Part shown: one piece after another, positions 11,261-21,793 of the stretch | Position numbering within the stretch: the first letter of the stretch is position 1 | Layout of the letters: each line of letters opens with the position of its first letter | Source: Dicyema japonicum | Taxonomy: Eukaryota > Dicyemida > Rhombozoa > Dicyemidae | NCBI GenBank assembly: GCA_011109175.1 | Contig: RDEW01000026.1 | Location: forward strand, 575,695-639,694 | Reading direction: 5' to 3' | DNA: 64,000 nucleotides | Program-made: the position numbers and the translations under genes | Notes under the pieces: generated by a model | Told to the model about the DNA's origin: nothing | What the model saw: the letters and a program-made list of their open reading frames with translations, nothing else | Database searches by the model: none

Positions 11261-11829
11261 AAAAATGATCATCGCAGAAAAAATCGACGTTTCGTTCCTC
11301 GCTAGATTGCAAAAAATCAACTGAAAAAATATCGAGTTTCACGTGCGTCGTTGCTTTTTAGCGTAGCCAAATGTCTCAGCTTCTTGAGGAAACAAAGCGA
11401 TTTCCCGATTATTTTTCTAGTTATCTCAATTACGATAACGTGTACAAATAGCTTCGTATTTTTTCTCCTTAGCTTTCATAGCTTTTTTATTGACATACAG
11501 TGTGTCTACTACGCTCCCGGCAATGTTGGATGGACAAAGGGGTTGATGCACGTGTATCATATACCAATGGAGTCTTACCGCGTGGCGCCATGTGGTGCTG
11601 CGTGGTTAATTGAGTGAAGTTTCTGCTTGCTTGTCTGTTCCTCCTCTCTTCCTAATAGAGTGGCGTCATGTGATCCACCTGTCTAGGTGACGCCCAGTGC
11701 CAGGATCATTTGCTCTTCCCCACTCCACTGGAGAGGTTTCCACAACTGCATGTAGTGGACGTCTTATTTTTTATGCTGATTCCGGATGGACTCTTTCTGT
11801 AGAAGTGGAAACTAGATACATTTAATTAG
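11261..11829. other. Unassigned region with a possible mini-intron gene
   Basis: This stretch is less AT-rich than most spacers. On the plus strand, an ATG at 11371 opens a frame (MSQLLEETKRFPDYFSSYLN). Removing a GT...AG segment of 31 nt at about 11442-11472, or a GC...AG segment of 22 nt at 11451-11472, joins it to the frame that ends at 11617 (containing IDIQCVYYAPGNVGW). The predicted protein of about 70 residues is not recognised. Because the neighbouring cullin uses introns of this size, the possibility is recorded, but it could equally be chance or transposon debris. Confidence 0.25.
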
Positions 11830-12400
11830 TTTTTTTACTTTAACTTTTTTCTCGGTGTATCCGGTGGTAATAAATAAATAAAATAATAATAAAATAAATA
11901 AATAATAATGGCTTTCCACCTCGAATGGAGAGATTGTAATTCCGTCCCTCTATCCAAGCCAACCGGTTCAAGGATGGAGGGGTATTCCAGAACTCGCTTA
12001 ACAATTCTTTTGATCGTCTTATGTCTTGGGAATCGTTCGCGCTTCTTCGGAAAGAAAGGGCATGATGTCCATAACAGTCGACGGTACCACCGCACCGGTA
12101 CTTGTAAGTCTGGCAAATTTCAGTCCCAGTCTGATGGAGATATCGGTGCAAAAAGTTTCATCGTCAAGGTGGATCCCGACGCTTCCGACCGGGAGCTGTT
12201 GATCCAATCGTCACTCCATTCGCATCTTCCTGTCACTGGACAGAAGCGTAGGTGTTGGTTTGATTGGCTCAAAATCCTTCCATATTTATCAGGCAGAAGG
12301 TTGTTGATTCTTACAACCTACTCTAGAGTGTTTCTGGAGTCTACTCTACCGCTGAGAAAATTGTAAATTCTCTCTTCTCAGACAGTTTGACTTTCAGATT
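11830..12400 (-). mobile_element. R2-like LINE fragment (C-terminal region)
   Basis: On the minus strand, overlapping frames spell the cysteine-rich C-terminal region of an R2-like LINE family widespread in invertebrates: VGSVGIHLDDETFCTDISIR, then YRCGGTVDCYGHHALSFRRS, then SILEPVGLDRG. The family normally continues with a restriction-like endonuclease (P-D-G...W-D-x-T), which is cut off here by AT-rich sequence. Several frameshifts are present. Reverse transcriptase fragments probably of the same family lie at 45420-45715 and 63500-64000. Confidence 0.65.
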
Positions 12401-12658
12401 CAGAGTCCAATTCACAGTCTATGACTCTTAAAACTTTACTATTTGAACAACGACGAAAATTCTTAAGGGTGGTCAGCTTAAAAAACTGTCAACTATACGA
12501 TATTATTGTCAAATATCTCAAAAATCACACGAGATACGCTACTCAATAAACTAATTTGTAATTAAGACAAAAACAACTAATAAACAGTTTTTATAATTTT
12601 ATTTAGTATTAATTTAAAAAAGTAGTTAGATTGTAAGCGGCTAAATTTGATAAAGCTC
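12401..12658. promoter_or_regulatory. Short upstream region of the cullin gene
   Basis: Only about 260 bp separate a LINE fragment from the cullin start codon, so the promoter must be compact or overlap the LINE. No TATA or initiator element stands out from the A/T-rich sequence. The reading frame stays open upstream of the chosen ATG as far as 12626, but has no other ATG. Confidence 0.3.
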
Positions 12659-15097
12659 ATGTGTGCCACTTTTAGATACGACTCCGACACCTCAATCAAG
12701 CTCAAACTCGACTTACAAGAGTCTAAAAACTCAATAGATTCGCAGTTAGCCAAGGTAAGGCAATTCGTCTACGCTGTGTTCGATGGAAGCAACAAGCCCT
12801 CAATCTGGACTATTTATAAGGTATTATAATACATTAGTTGAGTCTATCAACATCATCCTCGAGAGATCTGACGGAAGGTGTCTCGGTGATGTCATCAATG
12901 ACTTGTTGGACAACAAAATCAACGATTTTCACTCTGAATTGGATTCCGAACCAGAAAATGAGCGATTTTTGAGAAAAATTTGCGACTATTGGGCTTTCTA
13001 CGACGGAAAAATCGTTTATACCTATTTAACCATAGAAATTCCTTAGCCTCGTCTTCATTAACTACGACAGAGTCTCCGGTCTAAAGACCGTCTCCGAATA
13101 CGCCCAGGACCATTTCATACGTCATCTTCTTTTCCCTGAAAGGATGAAAATTGGTTTTCTGCGCTCCCTTAATGACCTGCTGCGTGAAGAACGGAACGGA
13201 GGAGTCCCGAATACAGTGACCCGAGATGCCGTACACTTGCTCACAGTACTGGGGGTTAGTTTTCTTATCAAGTAATAGTTGGAGGAGAGCTATGCCTTTG
13301 AAGCTATCTGCGAGGAAATGACGAATTACTTTCAGTCTAAGACTTGTGATTTTACGGTAAAGTAGTTTTCCTGATCGAGGACAGGTGAGATGTTCGACCA
13401 TATCGAGAAGAGGATCATGGAAGAAGAATCCCGTTTCCAAATGTTCCGTGATATAAGGCCGCGGTGGATTTTGTTGTTATTCCAGACTAGTGGCACGCGT
13501 GCACTCTCTGGTGTTTTTCCAGCGCGTTGAAGAGCTCCTTGGAGACCGTATACAATAATTTGATTTTTGTAGGACTTGCGAATGTACTCAACGCCGGAGA
13601 CTGGGAGATGCTGGGACGATTCCGTGATTTCTTTATTAATTACGGAATTCAGGAAAGATTGATCAACCAGATATGCCGTTATTTTGGAGTTTCAGTTATT
13701 TTTACTAAAGAAATGGTTTGATGACGTCGTTTCTAGCTCTCCTGAGTCCATTTTGATTACCCTTCTCGCAGGTAGAAGGATATTTTACCACAGAGACGAT
13801 AACCAAGGCCTTAACTATGATAACCCACGTGTTTGAGGACCATGGAGACATCCTCAAAAGCATCCATCTATCAGTGGAGAACTCCTTAGTTCCCATCCAC
13901 AAATCAATACCATCAATGTTGAACAACCACATCCGATGTCTCCTCACTTCTGGGATCGTCCCTGACCTTAGTTCCCGACTGGACGACTGTATCTATATAA
14001 GTACTTGTCTTCGAGGTAGCAGTTGTTTCCACGTAGGCTCCTTTGACCAATTCATGAGCTTATTCATTTACGAGACCAGCTTCAGATTGGTCTATTCTGA
14101 ATACCGATCCCTTGAAGATGAGGCATTGATGTTGGCCAAATTAAGGCAAGGTGCTTAATTGATTTATTCTAGAGATCGGTCCTTTTCGCATGGATGCGCT
14201 CGACAAGATTCTCTCGAACTACAAAGTCGCTATTGGGAAGACAAAGGACTACTACGCCCACATGGGTGGTTTTTTATTTGTTATTAATAGAGGATCCCTC
14301 TCTTGAGTTTCTGTTCCGTCCCCTGGCGATGTCCGTGAACATTTCCGCGTCGGCTCCGTGGATAAAACCGGAGATTGTACATGTGCGTATTCCGGAAAAG
14401 GTTGAGTACTAACTTAGCCTAGTTATCGCGCTTAAAGGACAGTTTTGAGCGGTTTTTTTCCGAGAAAAATGAATTTTGTGAGCTCTCATGGATAAACGCG
14501 ATTGATAGATGCACTTTAGGAGTGTTTCTTAAGGTGAACGTATCGGTAATTATAGGGCGGAGTGAGGGATGTCGAAATGACCTTATTGCAGGCTGTGGTG
14601 TTACTTCTTTTCGACGGTGAAGATCGGCTCAGTTTCGCGGAAATTCAAGAAAAAACGGAAATCCGTAATTTCGTGCTTATTTCAAGATCCTGACATATTG
14701 GAAAGGGTCCTGAGTAGCATCACATGCACGGGACTGTTACTTGAGGACGACGGGTACCTCTTTAATCCACTCTGTGAGTGTCCCCTTGTCTATATACTGC
14801 CCCCATTGGATTCGCAGGTTACTCGAGAAGTTGTGAAATCCACGGAAATGACGGTTAAGAACCGACAGGAGATTGTGGGAGGTGCCATGATGAGCGTTTT
14901 GAAGGAAATGAGGACTGCGACGATGAATGAACTGAAGGAGAGGGTTGTTGAGAGGCTTAAGTTCTCCATGGAGGTTGATGGAGATGTGATGATAGAGCAA
15001 CGATTTAAAGGAGGTGATTGATGAATTGGTAGGTAGGGGATATATGGAGAGGCACCCTGACTTAATTGATGTGTATAAGTATAAGAGTTTTTCCTGA
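12659..15097 (+). CDS. Cullin-family protein, 16 exons with ultra-short introns
   Basis: Predicted scaffold of a cullin-RING ubiquitin ligase: it would hold a substrate adaptor at its N-terminus and a RING protein plus E2 at its C-terminus. The joined exons give one frame of 701 residues (family usually 740-780), ending in TGA at 15095-15097. Landmarks in order: SIWTIYK at about 48-54; WAFYDGKI next to exon 3 KFLSLVFINYD; LREERNGG at about 160-167 (family E-R-x-R-N-G-E); HIEKRIMEEE; MLAKLRQ; LLLFDGEDRLSFAEIQEKT (first winged-helix segment); VLKEMR with the likely NEDD8-acceptor lysine near 645; and a C-terminal GYMER and VYKYKSFS, where most cullins end Y-x-Y-x-A. Alignment by eye fits CUL1, CUL3 and CUL4 about equally, so the subtype is open. 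All breaks between frames coincide with GT...AG segments of about 18-25 nt, so it reads as an intact gene. The start is the only in-frame ATG in the first exon before the conserved region. Confidence 0.9.
12821..14995 (+). other. Set of 15 ultra-short spliceosomal introns in the cullin gene
   Basis: Introns placed by restoring the cullin frame, all with GT...AG ends: 12821-12842, 13014-13035, 13255-13278, one near 13362-13379 (18 nt; a 33-nt choice at 13357-13389 also keeps frame), 13464-13485, 13548-13572, 13689-13710, 13772-13793, 14016-14036, 14151-14172, 14266-14290, 14401-14422, 14534-14555, 14665-14686, 14974-14995. Ten are exactly 22 nt, two are 25, one is 24, one is 21. Most are T-rich, and some contain a branch-site-like TACTAA a few bases before the acceptor (13689 and 14401 introns). 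The intron at 14016 is a multiple of three without a stop and would be invisible to frame-based prediction. Confidence 0.85.
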
Positions 15098-16516
15098 GTT
15101 ATAATTTTTGAGTATTTTGGTGTTTTTTTATTTATTTAATAATATCGCAAATAAAAACCAAAACATATAAATTAACTTATGGTACTTATTGCGAGTTTCA
15201 AATTTCTATCACTATTATCAATAATCATTTTCGACAGAAAGTACATTTAAGAGATCGCCGACCTAATGGAAAACGTATATTTTGAATTCTCTGTTGTTCA
15301 ATATACTGATAGTTGATTTCCTGTCTGCTAGGTAACTAAATACAATATGTAATGTATGATGACGTACTACTGTCTCCCATATCGAGTAAAATCTCGGAGA
15401 AGAGGCTAATTGTACAGTGCTTAGCATAGTATATTGTACACTTAATTTCTCAATTATTTAAGGGAAATAGTTTCATTTTTTTATTTATTCCGACTTTATT
15501 TTATATATAGAGCTTCAATGAGTTTTTTGCTATCATTAAATTCCTAATTGCGGAACAAACAGGAATTTTTTTATTTTTACTGATCAATGAAAATCGTACA
15601 TTTGAATTTTCAACATTTTGTGTGTCCACCATGTGCCGAATATACGTACAAACGCGTTTTTTCATTGAATTAATGAGTTTCTCTGTTAAACTTTGTGGGA
15701 ATCAAGGTGTTTTTGAAAATTCAAAGATGCGATGGCAACATCTTGATGGCATGAAGCAATCAGTGTCATCAGGATATGAAAGGATAGTCTATTCTAGTTA
15801 GCCGCCAAGCTTGATAAAAGTAAATTGAATAAGGTCAGAGAAAGAACCGAACCACGGAACTCTATTAGGTAAGATCTACAGCATGAGTATGTGTACATGA
15901 TAATGGAATGTTAAGAGGATCAGAAAAAAATGAAAGTAGCCAGATTTCTATCTAATCCAGTTCTCTGTGTTGAGGATCTTCATTCTCAAAATATTTCTTG
16001 TTCTGTCAAGACCTTGTCAATTGAGCAACAATTGTTCGCTCGGTTTGATAAAATACAGTAAAATTCGTTCCGCAATTTTGTAAATAACTGGCAAGAAGGA
16101 AATAGAACGTTAAGAAGGGGAATCAGAATTGGTTAAAGCAAAAAAATTTTTCGGACCGTGATTTTTCAGGTAATGTACGACAAGACCGTTGGACCTCTTG
16201 TATATGAGTTTCGAGAGTAACGACAAATTGCTTAATTAAGGATTGTCAAATAGTGAACCAGTCCACTGACTTTTGAGCATTTGGTCTCTTACAAAAAAGG
16301 CCTTTGGGTAGGAAGAAGGCTAATGTTTGCATATTGACATATCAGTAAGCTAGCTTGGTCTCGGAAGGATATCATACGTTTTCTGTTAGAGACAAGTAGT
16401 ATGACAGATTAATGGAGACGTGTGTACTGAGTGAATCTTTCTAAGGGTTTTCCAGAAAAAACGGATGCCAGAATATTTAATTTATTTTATTAACCCCAAA
16501 TAAATAAATTAATATA
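15098..16516. other. Intergenic region with a LINE 3' end on the minus strand
   Basis: No gene is supported. At about 15477-15540 the minus strand carries the sequence GTCGGAATAAATAAAAAAA, which also ends the minus-strand RLE-type LINE fragment at 18547. It is therefore the 3' terminus, with AATAAA, of that LINE family. Further right, minus-strand frames near 16190-16260 (VVTLETHIQEVQRSC) faintly resemble the same family's C-terminal tail, so much of this interval may be a very old LINE copy. Confidence 0.4.
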
Positions 16517-18547
16517 TTTTTGGTTGAGGTGGTGACGTCCCTCTATAGCACATATGTTTTTCTCACGTCTAATATCTAACTGCCCTTTTTCTGTGGGTAC
16601 CCTGAATGTAAGAGGACTCAATCCAACATACAAGAAGCTTCAGCTGTCACGTGATTTGGATCACTATAAGGTATCAGTATGCTGCCTACAGGAAACAAAA
16701 ATAACTGACGACACATGCATGCGGGTGGGAAATTATCATTTGATTACCCTTCCAACAACGTGTCGTCACTATGGACTTGGATTTGCTATTCATCACATTG
16801 TATAGTCGTATATCTCGGATGTGGTCGTTACAGACAGGATTGCGGTACTGCAAATCCGGTGGGGAAGCAAACCAAACTCTACAGTGACAATCATCAAACA
16901 TATACGCCCCGACTGGAATTAGGGGCATCTGCCAATCCAGAAGAACTAGACGAATTCTACTCCGCCTTCATAAGGGTTTACAACACTCTCAATTCTTCAT
17001 ATTTTTGCTTAATTGCCGGGGACTGGAATGCCAAAGCAGGAAAAGCCAGATCTGGAGAAACTTGTATCGGATCTCATGGAAGAAATCGGCGAAACACGCC
17101 CGGAATGGCATTAATCCACTTTTGCACTTCCTTGGATCTGTTTTTGTGCAATACGGCATTCCGTCACCCAGCGAGACACAAGACGAAAAGGACTGGAACT
17201 AGGAAGGATTTGCAAGGAAATTACATAAAAATATATAATCAAATTGACTACATACTATGCAGACGAGGTCACAAACATCTCCTCGTAGACTCCAGGTCAT
17301 ATGGAGGATTAGAGACATATAGTGATCATAAAATTGTGGTTACTCGCATTGGACTATACAAAGTCCATAACCAAATGAAAACACCTTCCAATAAAAAGCA
17401 GGAGCAATATGATATCCAATTATTACATGACAAGTCAACTCAACAGAAATATGCGTATCAACTAAATCTTGAACTTAATGATGTCGACGAAACTAAACCT
17501 GTTCATATTATTTGGGACAAAGTCACAAAGTCGATAAAAGGTACAGCATGTGATGTGTTGGGAAGTATTACAAAACCCCGTAAATTTTACAATCATGATA
17601 TTTGCGTCCTATCAGAAAACCAGAAAGCCTTGAGATTGAAGATAGAAAACTCAAGGTCTCCAGAAAAGGCCAAGGAACTTCGGCAACAACGAAACTGAAC
17701 ATTATTAAAAATCAAGCAAATTCAGAAATCCCTAACGGCTAAAGAAATAGAAAAACAAATTGAAGACATTGAAAAATATAAAGATGGAGTAAAATGTTAA
17801 AAGATATTCAATTAATTAATAAGAAAAAGAGTGCCCCATAATAATCAATGACATCCTTGGCAGAATAATTATCGATGAAAAGGACAAAGCAGCTACTATA
17901 TCTGCTTATTACTATCATATGCTCAACTGGGACAACGAAATAGGCTATAAATTTGGTGCACAAGTCAAGCATGGTTTGGACATCCCAATAAACACACAAG
18001 AAACACTGGATGCAATTAAAAAATTGAAAAATGACAGATCGGCAGGACCAGATGTAATAGTAGGAACTTATAAAGTATGCCCAGTGAAGTTGGTAACAAT
18101 CATTACCAATATACTCAACAAAATATTTGAAGAAAACACTACGTTAGACATTGGCAAGGGTTGGTTAATTCCACTGCAAAAACCGGGAAAACCCAAAGGG
18201 CCCCTTTCCAACCTAAGACCAATCATCCTACTAACTACACTGCGAAAAATTTTGTCAATTATTACTTTGGAAAGAATCAAAGACAAGGTGGAGTATTTTC
18301 TGTCACTAGGACAAAGTGGGTTCCGGTCAGGCAGATCCACTGCCGATGTCATTTGGACACACAGATGGTCAAGTCCTCTTTGCCAAAAAAATAAAAAGTG
18401 CATAGATGTTCTCGGAATAGATATGTCAAAAGCGTTTGACTCGGTTCATAGAGGCAAACTTCTTGAAGTACTCACAAGCTTCCTAACAACGGATGATGTC
18501 AAAATTATACAAAAACTACTGCAGAATACGCAACTAGCAACCAAACT
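16517..18547 (+). mobile_element. RTE-like LINE, 5' intact, cut inside the RT domain
   Basis: The best plus-strand copy of the GGTTGAGGTGGTGACGT-type family. It starts at that conserved 5' terminus. Endonuclease: VGTLNVRGLN and VSVCCLQETK (16554-16805); after a frameshift LIAGDWNAKAG, and IDYILCRRGHKHLLVDSRSY followed by SDHKIVV in the frame 16715-17698. After the linker, the RT (17919-18584 frame) has DRSAGPDVI, LIPLQKPGK, GQSGFRSGRSTADVIWTHRW and GIDMSKAFDSVH (motif A). The copy breaks at about 18547, where it meets the 3' end of a minus-strand LINE, so RT motifs B and C are lost. At least two frame breaks make it inactive. The G-D-W-N-A endonuclease and domain order point to RTE or a close relative. 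Confidence 0.75.
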
Positions 18548-18835
18548 CATTTTTTTATTTATTCCGACTTTTATAAACAGTTGATGTAGATAAGCCTGGA
18601 GCTTCCTATCTACCCTTAACTGTTTTAAATAACCTTTGTTGTCTTTTTTGCAATTCCTTCCATTTCATTAGTATTAGAATAACGAGAACCTTGGAACCAA
18701 GTATCTGCCCCATCTCATTTGCAAGAAAAACATACTTCTTTTTTCCACTTCCACAGTCTGCAAAAAGCATTTGAACGTAATGCCAAATTCTATGATAAGG
18801 GCTTGCCAAGACCATAATGCCGGTTTATTGTGCTT
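18547..18835 (-). mobile_element. RLE-type LINE, 3' terminal fragment
   Basis: Minus-strand fragment with FLANEMGQI and a downstream tail that parallel the plus-strand piece at 57690-58350 (YDLLANEMGQMF). The 3' end is seen directly: a short untranslated stretch ending in GGAATAAATAAAAAAA, which abuts the broken RTE-like copy at 18547. Since the poly(A)-like end lies exactly at the break, this fragment probably inserted into the RTE-like LINE. Confidence 0.6.
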
Positions 18836-18904
18836 GACTAGCACCGAGGTTAATCGGACAGAATTTGCGAATTTGTGTTAATTTAAGCTATTACTTTTAA
18901 GGAT

Positions 18905-21793
18905 ACCAGTGACTTGGACCCTGGTGTTCTCTACTACAGATTGCACCTTTTGAGTCTGCAACTTTCTGTTGTGGTGAATACCATTATTATGTTCCTAGCC
19001 AAGGCTCTCATGTCCAGGTCGTCGGCATTTTTAAGATTTCTTTTGATATTGACCAGGTCTTTTTGTAAGACTATTGGCAGTGTTGTTCTTGGTCTTCCAC
19101 GATAGCGGCCTTCTTGGCTAACATAGTATGTTTCCATAGATATGTTCGGTGGGGATGTTAATTCCATCTCAGCACGTGTCCGAAAGCTTCCATCGGGATT
19201 CCAGTACTTCTAAGCTGATAGGTCTAGTCTGCATCTCTTATATAAAGCATTTAGATATTCTAGTTGGCCAAGTAGTTCCTGTTATTTTTCTCAGCTGAGT
19301 TCTGTGGAACTAGTCTAGTTTTTCCATATCCGCAGATGAGTCGCCCAAGTTCCAGCGTTATATAAAAGTACGGGTTTTTGAATGCGTCTATAATAGGATT
19401 CTCATTTTCGTGAGATACCTCTTTGATTGAGCCATAGAATTCTTTAGTCTATATAACGTAGCATTGGCTAGAGTTTTCCTACGTAAAATATCTTCGCTAT
19501 CTCCCAAAAGTGAACCGAGTTTCTTTACTTGTCGCCAATTCTCTTCTAGGACGTTACTCATCTTTCTTATCTCTGTGAGTTCTGTTTTCTCTCTGTTCAC
19601 AATAAGAAACTATTCCCTCTTTGTCTTCAGAAATTAGGTCTACATCGTCCGCGTAGATTACTTCTTCCGTCTTTCCTTGGTATAACGGTCTAAGTTCCCT
19701 CATAGCGGCTTCCAAATAAATTGTGAATAGTAGAGGAGAATGAGAGTCTCTTTGTGGAGTGCCCGTGTTTGTTTCAAATTTTTTAAATAGGTCTTTCCGA
19801 CTCTCGCAAGGAACTTAGTGTTAGAAAGTAGAATTCGGGTAATCCTTAGACTTTATTCATCAAGAAAGCCGCTCACTACCCCATTAATTTGTTCCTGTTA
19901 ACCGTATAAAAGCTCTTGATAGGTCAATTCACAGAATATTGGTGGCGTTACGGTATCTTTGATATGTTGAACACCTCCATCTGTGACTCTAGACCGCATC
20001 AGCTGTGGATCTCCCTTCTCGAAAACCACTTTGACTATCTGGTAGGTATTTGTAAGCAGATTCTTTTATTCGTTCGAGCACAATGTTTGCCAAGACTTTG
20101 CGTAATGAATTTAGTAGTTTGATGGGTCGCGAATTTTCGAACGGTCCTCTGTTTTTGTTGGTTTTTTGTATAGGGATTAGTTGAGTTAGTTGAAAACATT
20201 TCATTTAGTAGTGTAGCGATTTTTTAAAAAAGGTCAAGGCCGTATTTCAGTAATTCTGGGTTTATCGCATCTGGTCCGGGGCTTCTGTTATTCTTGAGTT
20301 TTCGGCAGGCCGTTTTGATTTCCTCGGACGTGATTGGTATCTCCAGGGACCTTCCATCAAATGGGTGGATTTCTATGTTTTTGATGTTGAAAAGCTTCTC
20401 AAAATGAGCCGCGATGGCTTTAGTTTGTTCATTAGTGTTCAGTATCAGCTTACCGTTCTCGTCTTTTATGGTTATTCGACTTCGGTTTGTTCGCCGCAGC
20501 AAACGGGGATCGACGTTCACCTGTGCGATGTCTTTCACTTTGTTTACTTCTTCTATACAGGAAGATATTAATTCTATGAAAAGCTTCTTGTTCAGACCCC
20601 TTATTTTTTTCTGACACGTTGCCTTTCGCCTTGAAGGACTTTTATCGTATTAGTTTCAGTGGCATTTGATTTTATCACATTTATTTCTTTTAGACTTCAT
20701 ACTCAGGGAACATCTGGATGAATAGCCTTCAGGTCCATTTTACTATTCTCCTTTTTACCAAGTCATGCTTCAGCATCTTCGCTGATGGACTTTTTTGTGC
20801 GTTTCCAGGCGTCTTCTAACGTGTATCCACTAATACGTCCTGCAATGAGTCTGAATGTATTGTTGACATATCTCAGTTGTCTCCGGTTGGGAATCAGCCT
20901 TTCAGACGCGTAGTCTCCTCTGATTTTTCTAATTCGTGATTTTTGCATTCATGTATTTGATGGCATGTTTTTTCATGGTGAAGGTCGCAATAACCATCTT
21001 GTGGTCGCTGACAGTCGTCGAGCCTTCATATGAACGTGCGTTTACTAGAAGGTGTTTGTCTTTAGCCCGGCATATGACATAATCTATTTGGTTGTATATT
21101 GGACCAGCTTTCCTCTGAGTTCCTTCGCTTCCCCATCCACGTAGTTTTGTGGCAGGCAGGATGCGTAAATGCAGTATTGCATAGGAAAAGGTTGTTTGCC
21201 ATACAAAAGTGACCAAGTATTGTCCCGGGTAAATTTCTTATTCCACGTCCATGTTCTCCCAAGAAAACATCATCCGGGTTATTCTTCAACCCAAATGCAA
21301 TGAGTATTAGTGATGACGACTCATATTCGTTGTACGTCCGTAACAGTGTTGAATAGAAGTCGTCTAGTTCTGTCGGATCTTTCACTACTCTCCCGCAGTG
21401 TGGCGCATAAACATTTAAAATTGTCAGAAAGCTCTTCGAAGGGGGAAGTCGTTTAGCCGGATTTGTATAACACAGATCCTGTCATTCACACTCCATAAAC
21501 AGTGGAGTGCACTTGTCAACTTTGAGTGGATGGCAAATCTAAGTCCATAATGTTTTGAGTCGCTCGGCTGACATATAATTCGATATTCGCCATAGTTCTC
21601 ATCAATGCTACAAATTACTTTCGTCTCTTCTAGGCACCCAATAGATAGGTCGTATCTCTCCAGATCGTCACAGAGAATTTTCCTCGACCAGGTCGTAGAT
21701 AATCATAGCATCCCTTTGTATCCATTGCTTTTTAGACAATATTATCAATTGAGATCTAATTAAGAAACTAGGCACGTCACCTCACCAAAAAAA
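18905..21793 (-). mobile_element. RTE-like LINE, nearly full length, many frame breaks
   Basis: A minus-strand copy of about 2.9 kb running from the family 5' terminus at about 21793 (GGTGAGGTGACGTGCC) to a C-terminal tail near 18905. In order: endonuclease start, an endonuclease core at 20929-21385 with IDYVICRAKDKHLLVNARSY and SDHKMVI, a linker, RT with LKNNRSPGPDAINPELLKYG (20224-20538), SQSGFREGRSTADAV (19989-20204), then the C-terminal part with ENWRQVKKLGSLLGDSEDIL (19388-19600) and GRPRTTLPIVLQKDL (18934-19167). It is the only copy here that shows the family's C-terminus. Its 5' end sits exactly at the satellite edge. Confidence 0.75.

Noticed and set aside
13081-13440. 119-codon minus-strand open frame opposite the cullin
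   Set aside because: It lies antisense to conserved cullin exons and shows no similarity of its own.
12659-15097. Reading the cullin region as a frameshifted pseudogene
   Set aside because: Each frame change falls at a GT...AG segment of 18-25 nt, and all joins together give one 702-codon frame with conserved motifs; random decay would not do this.
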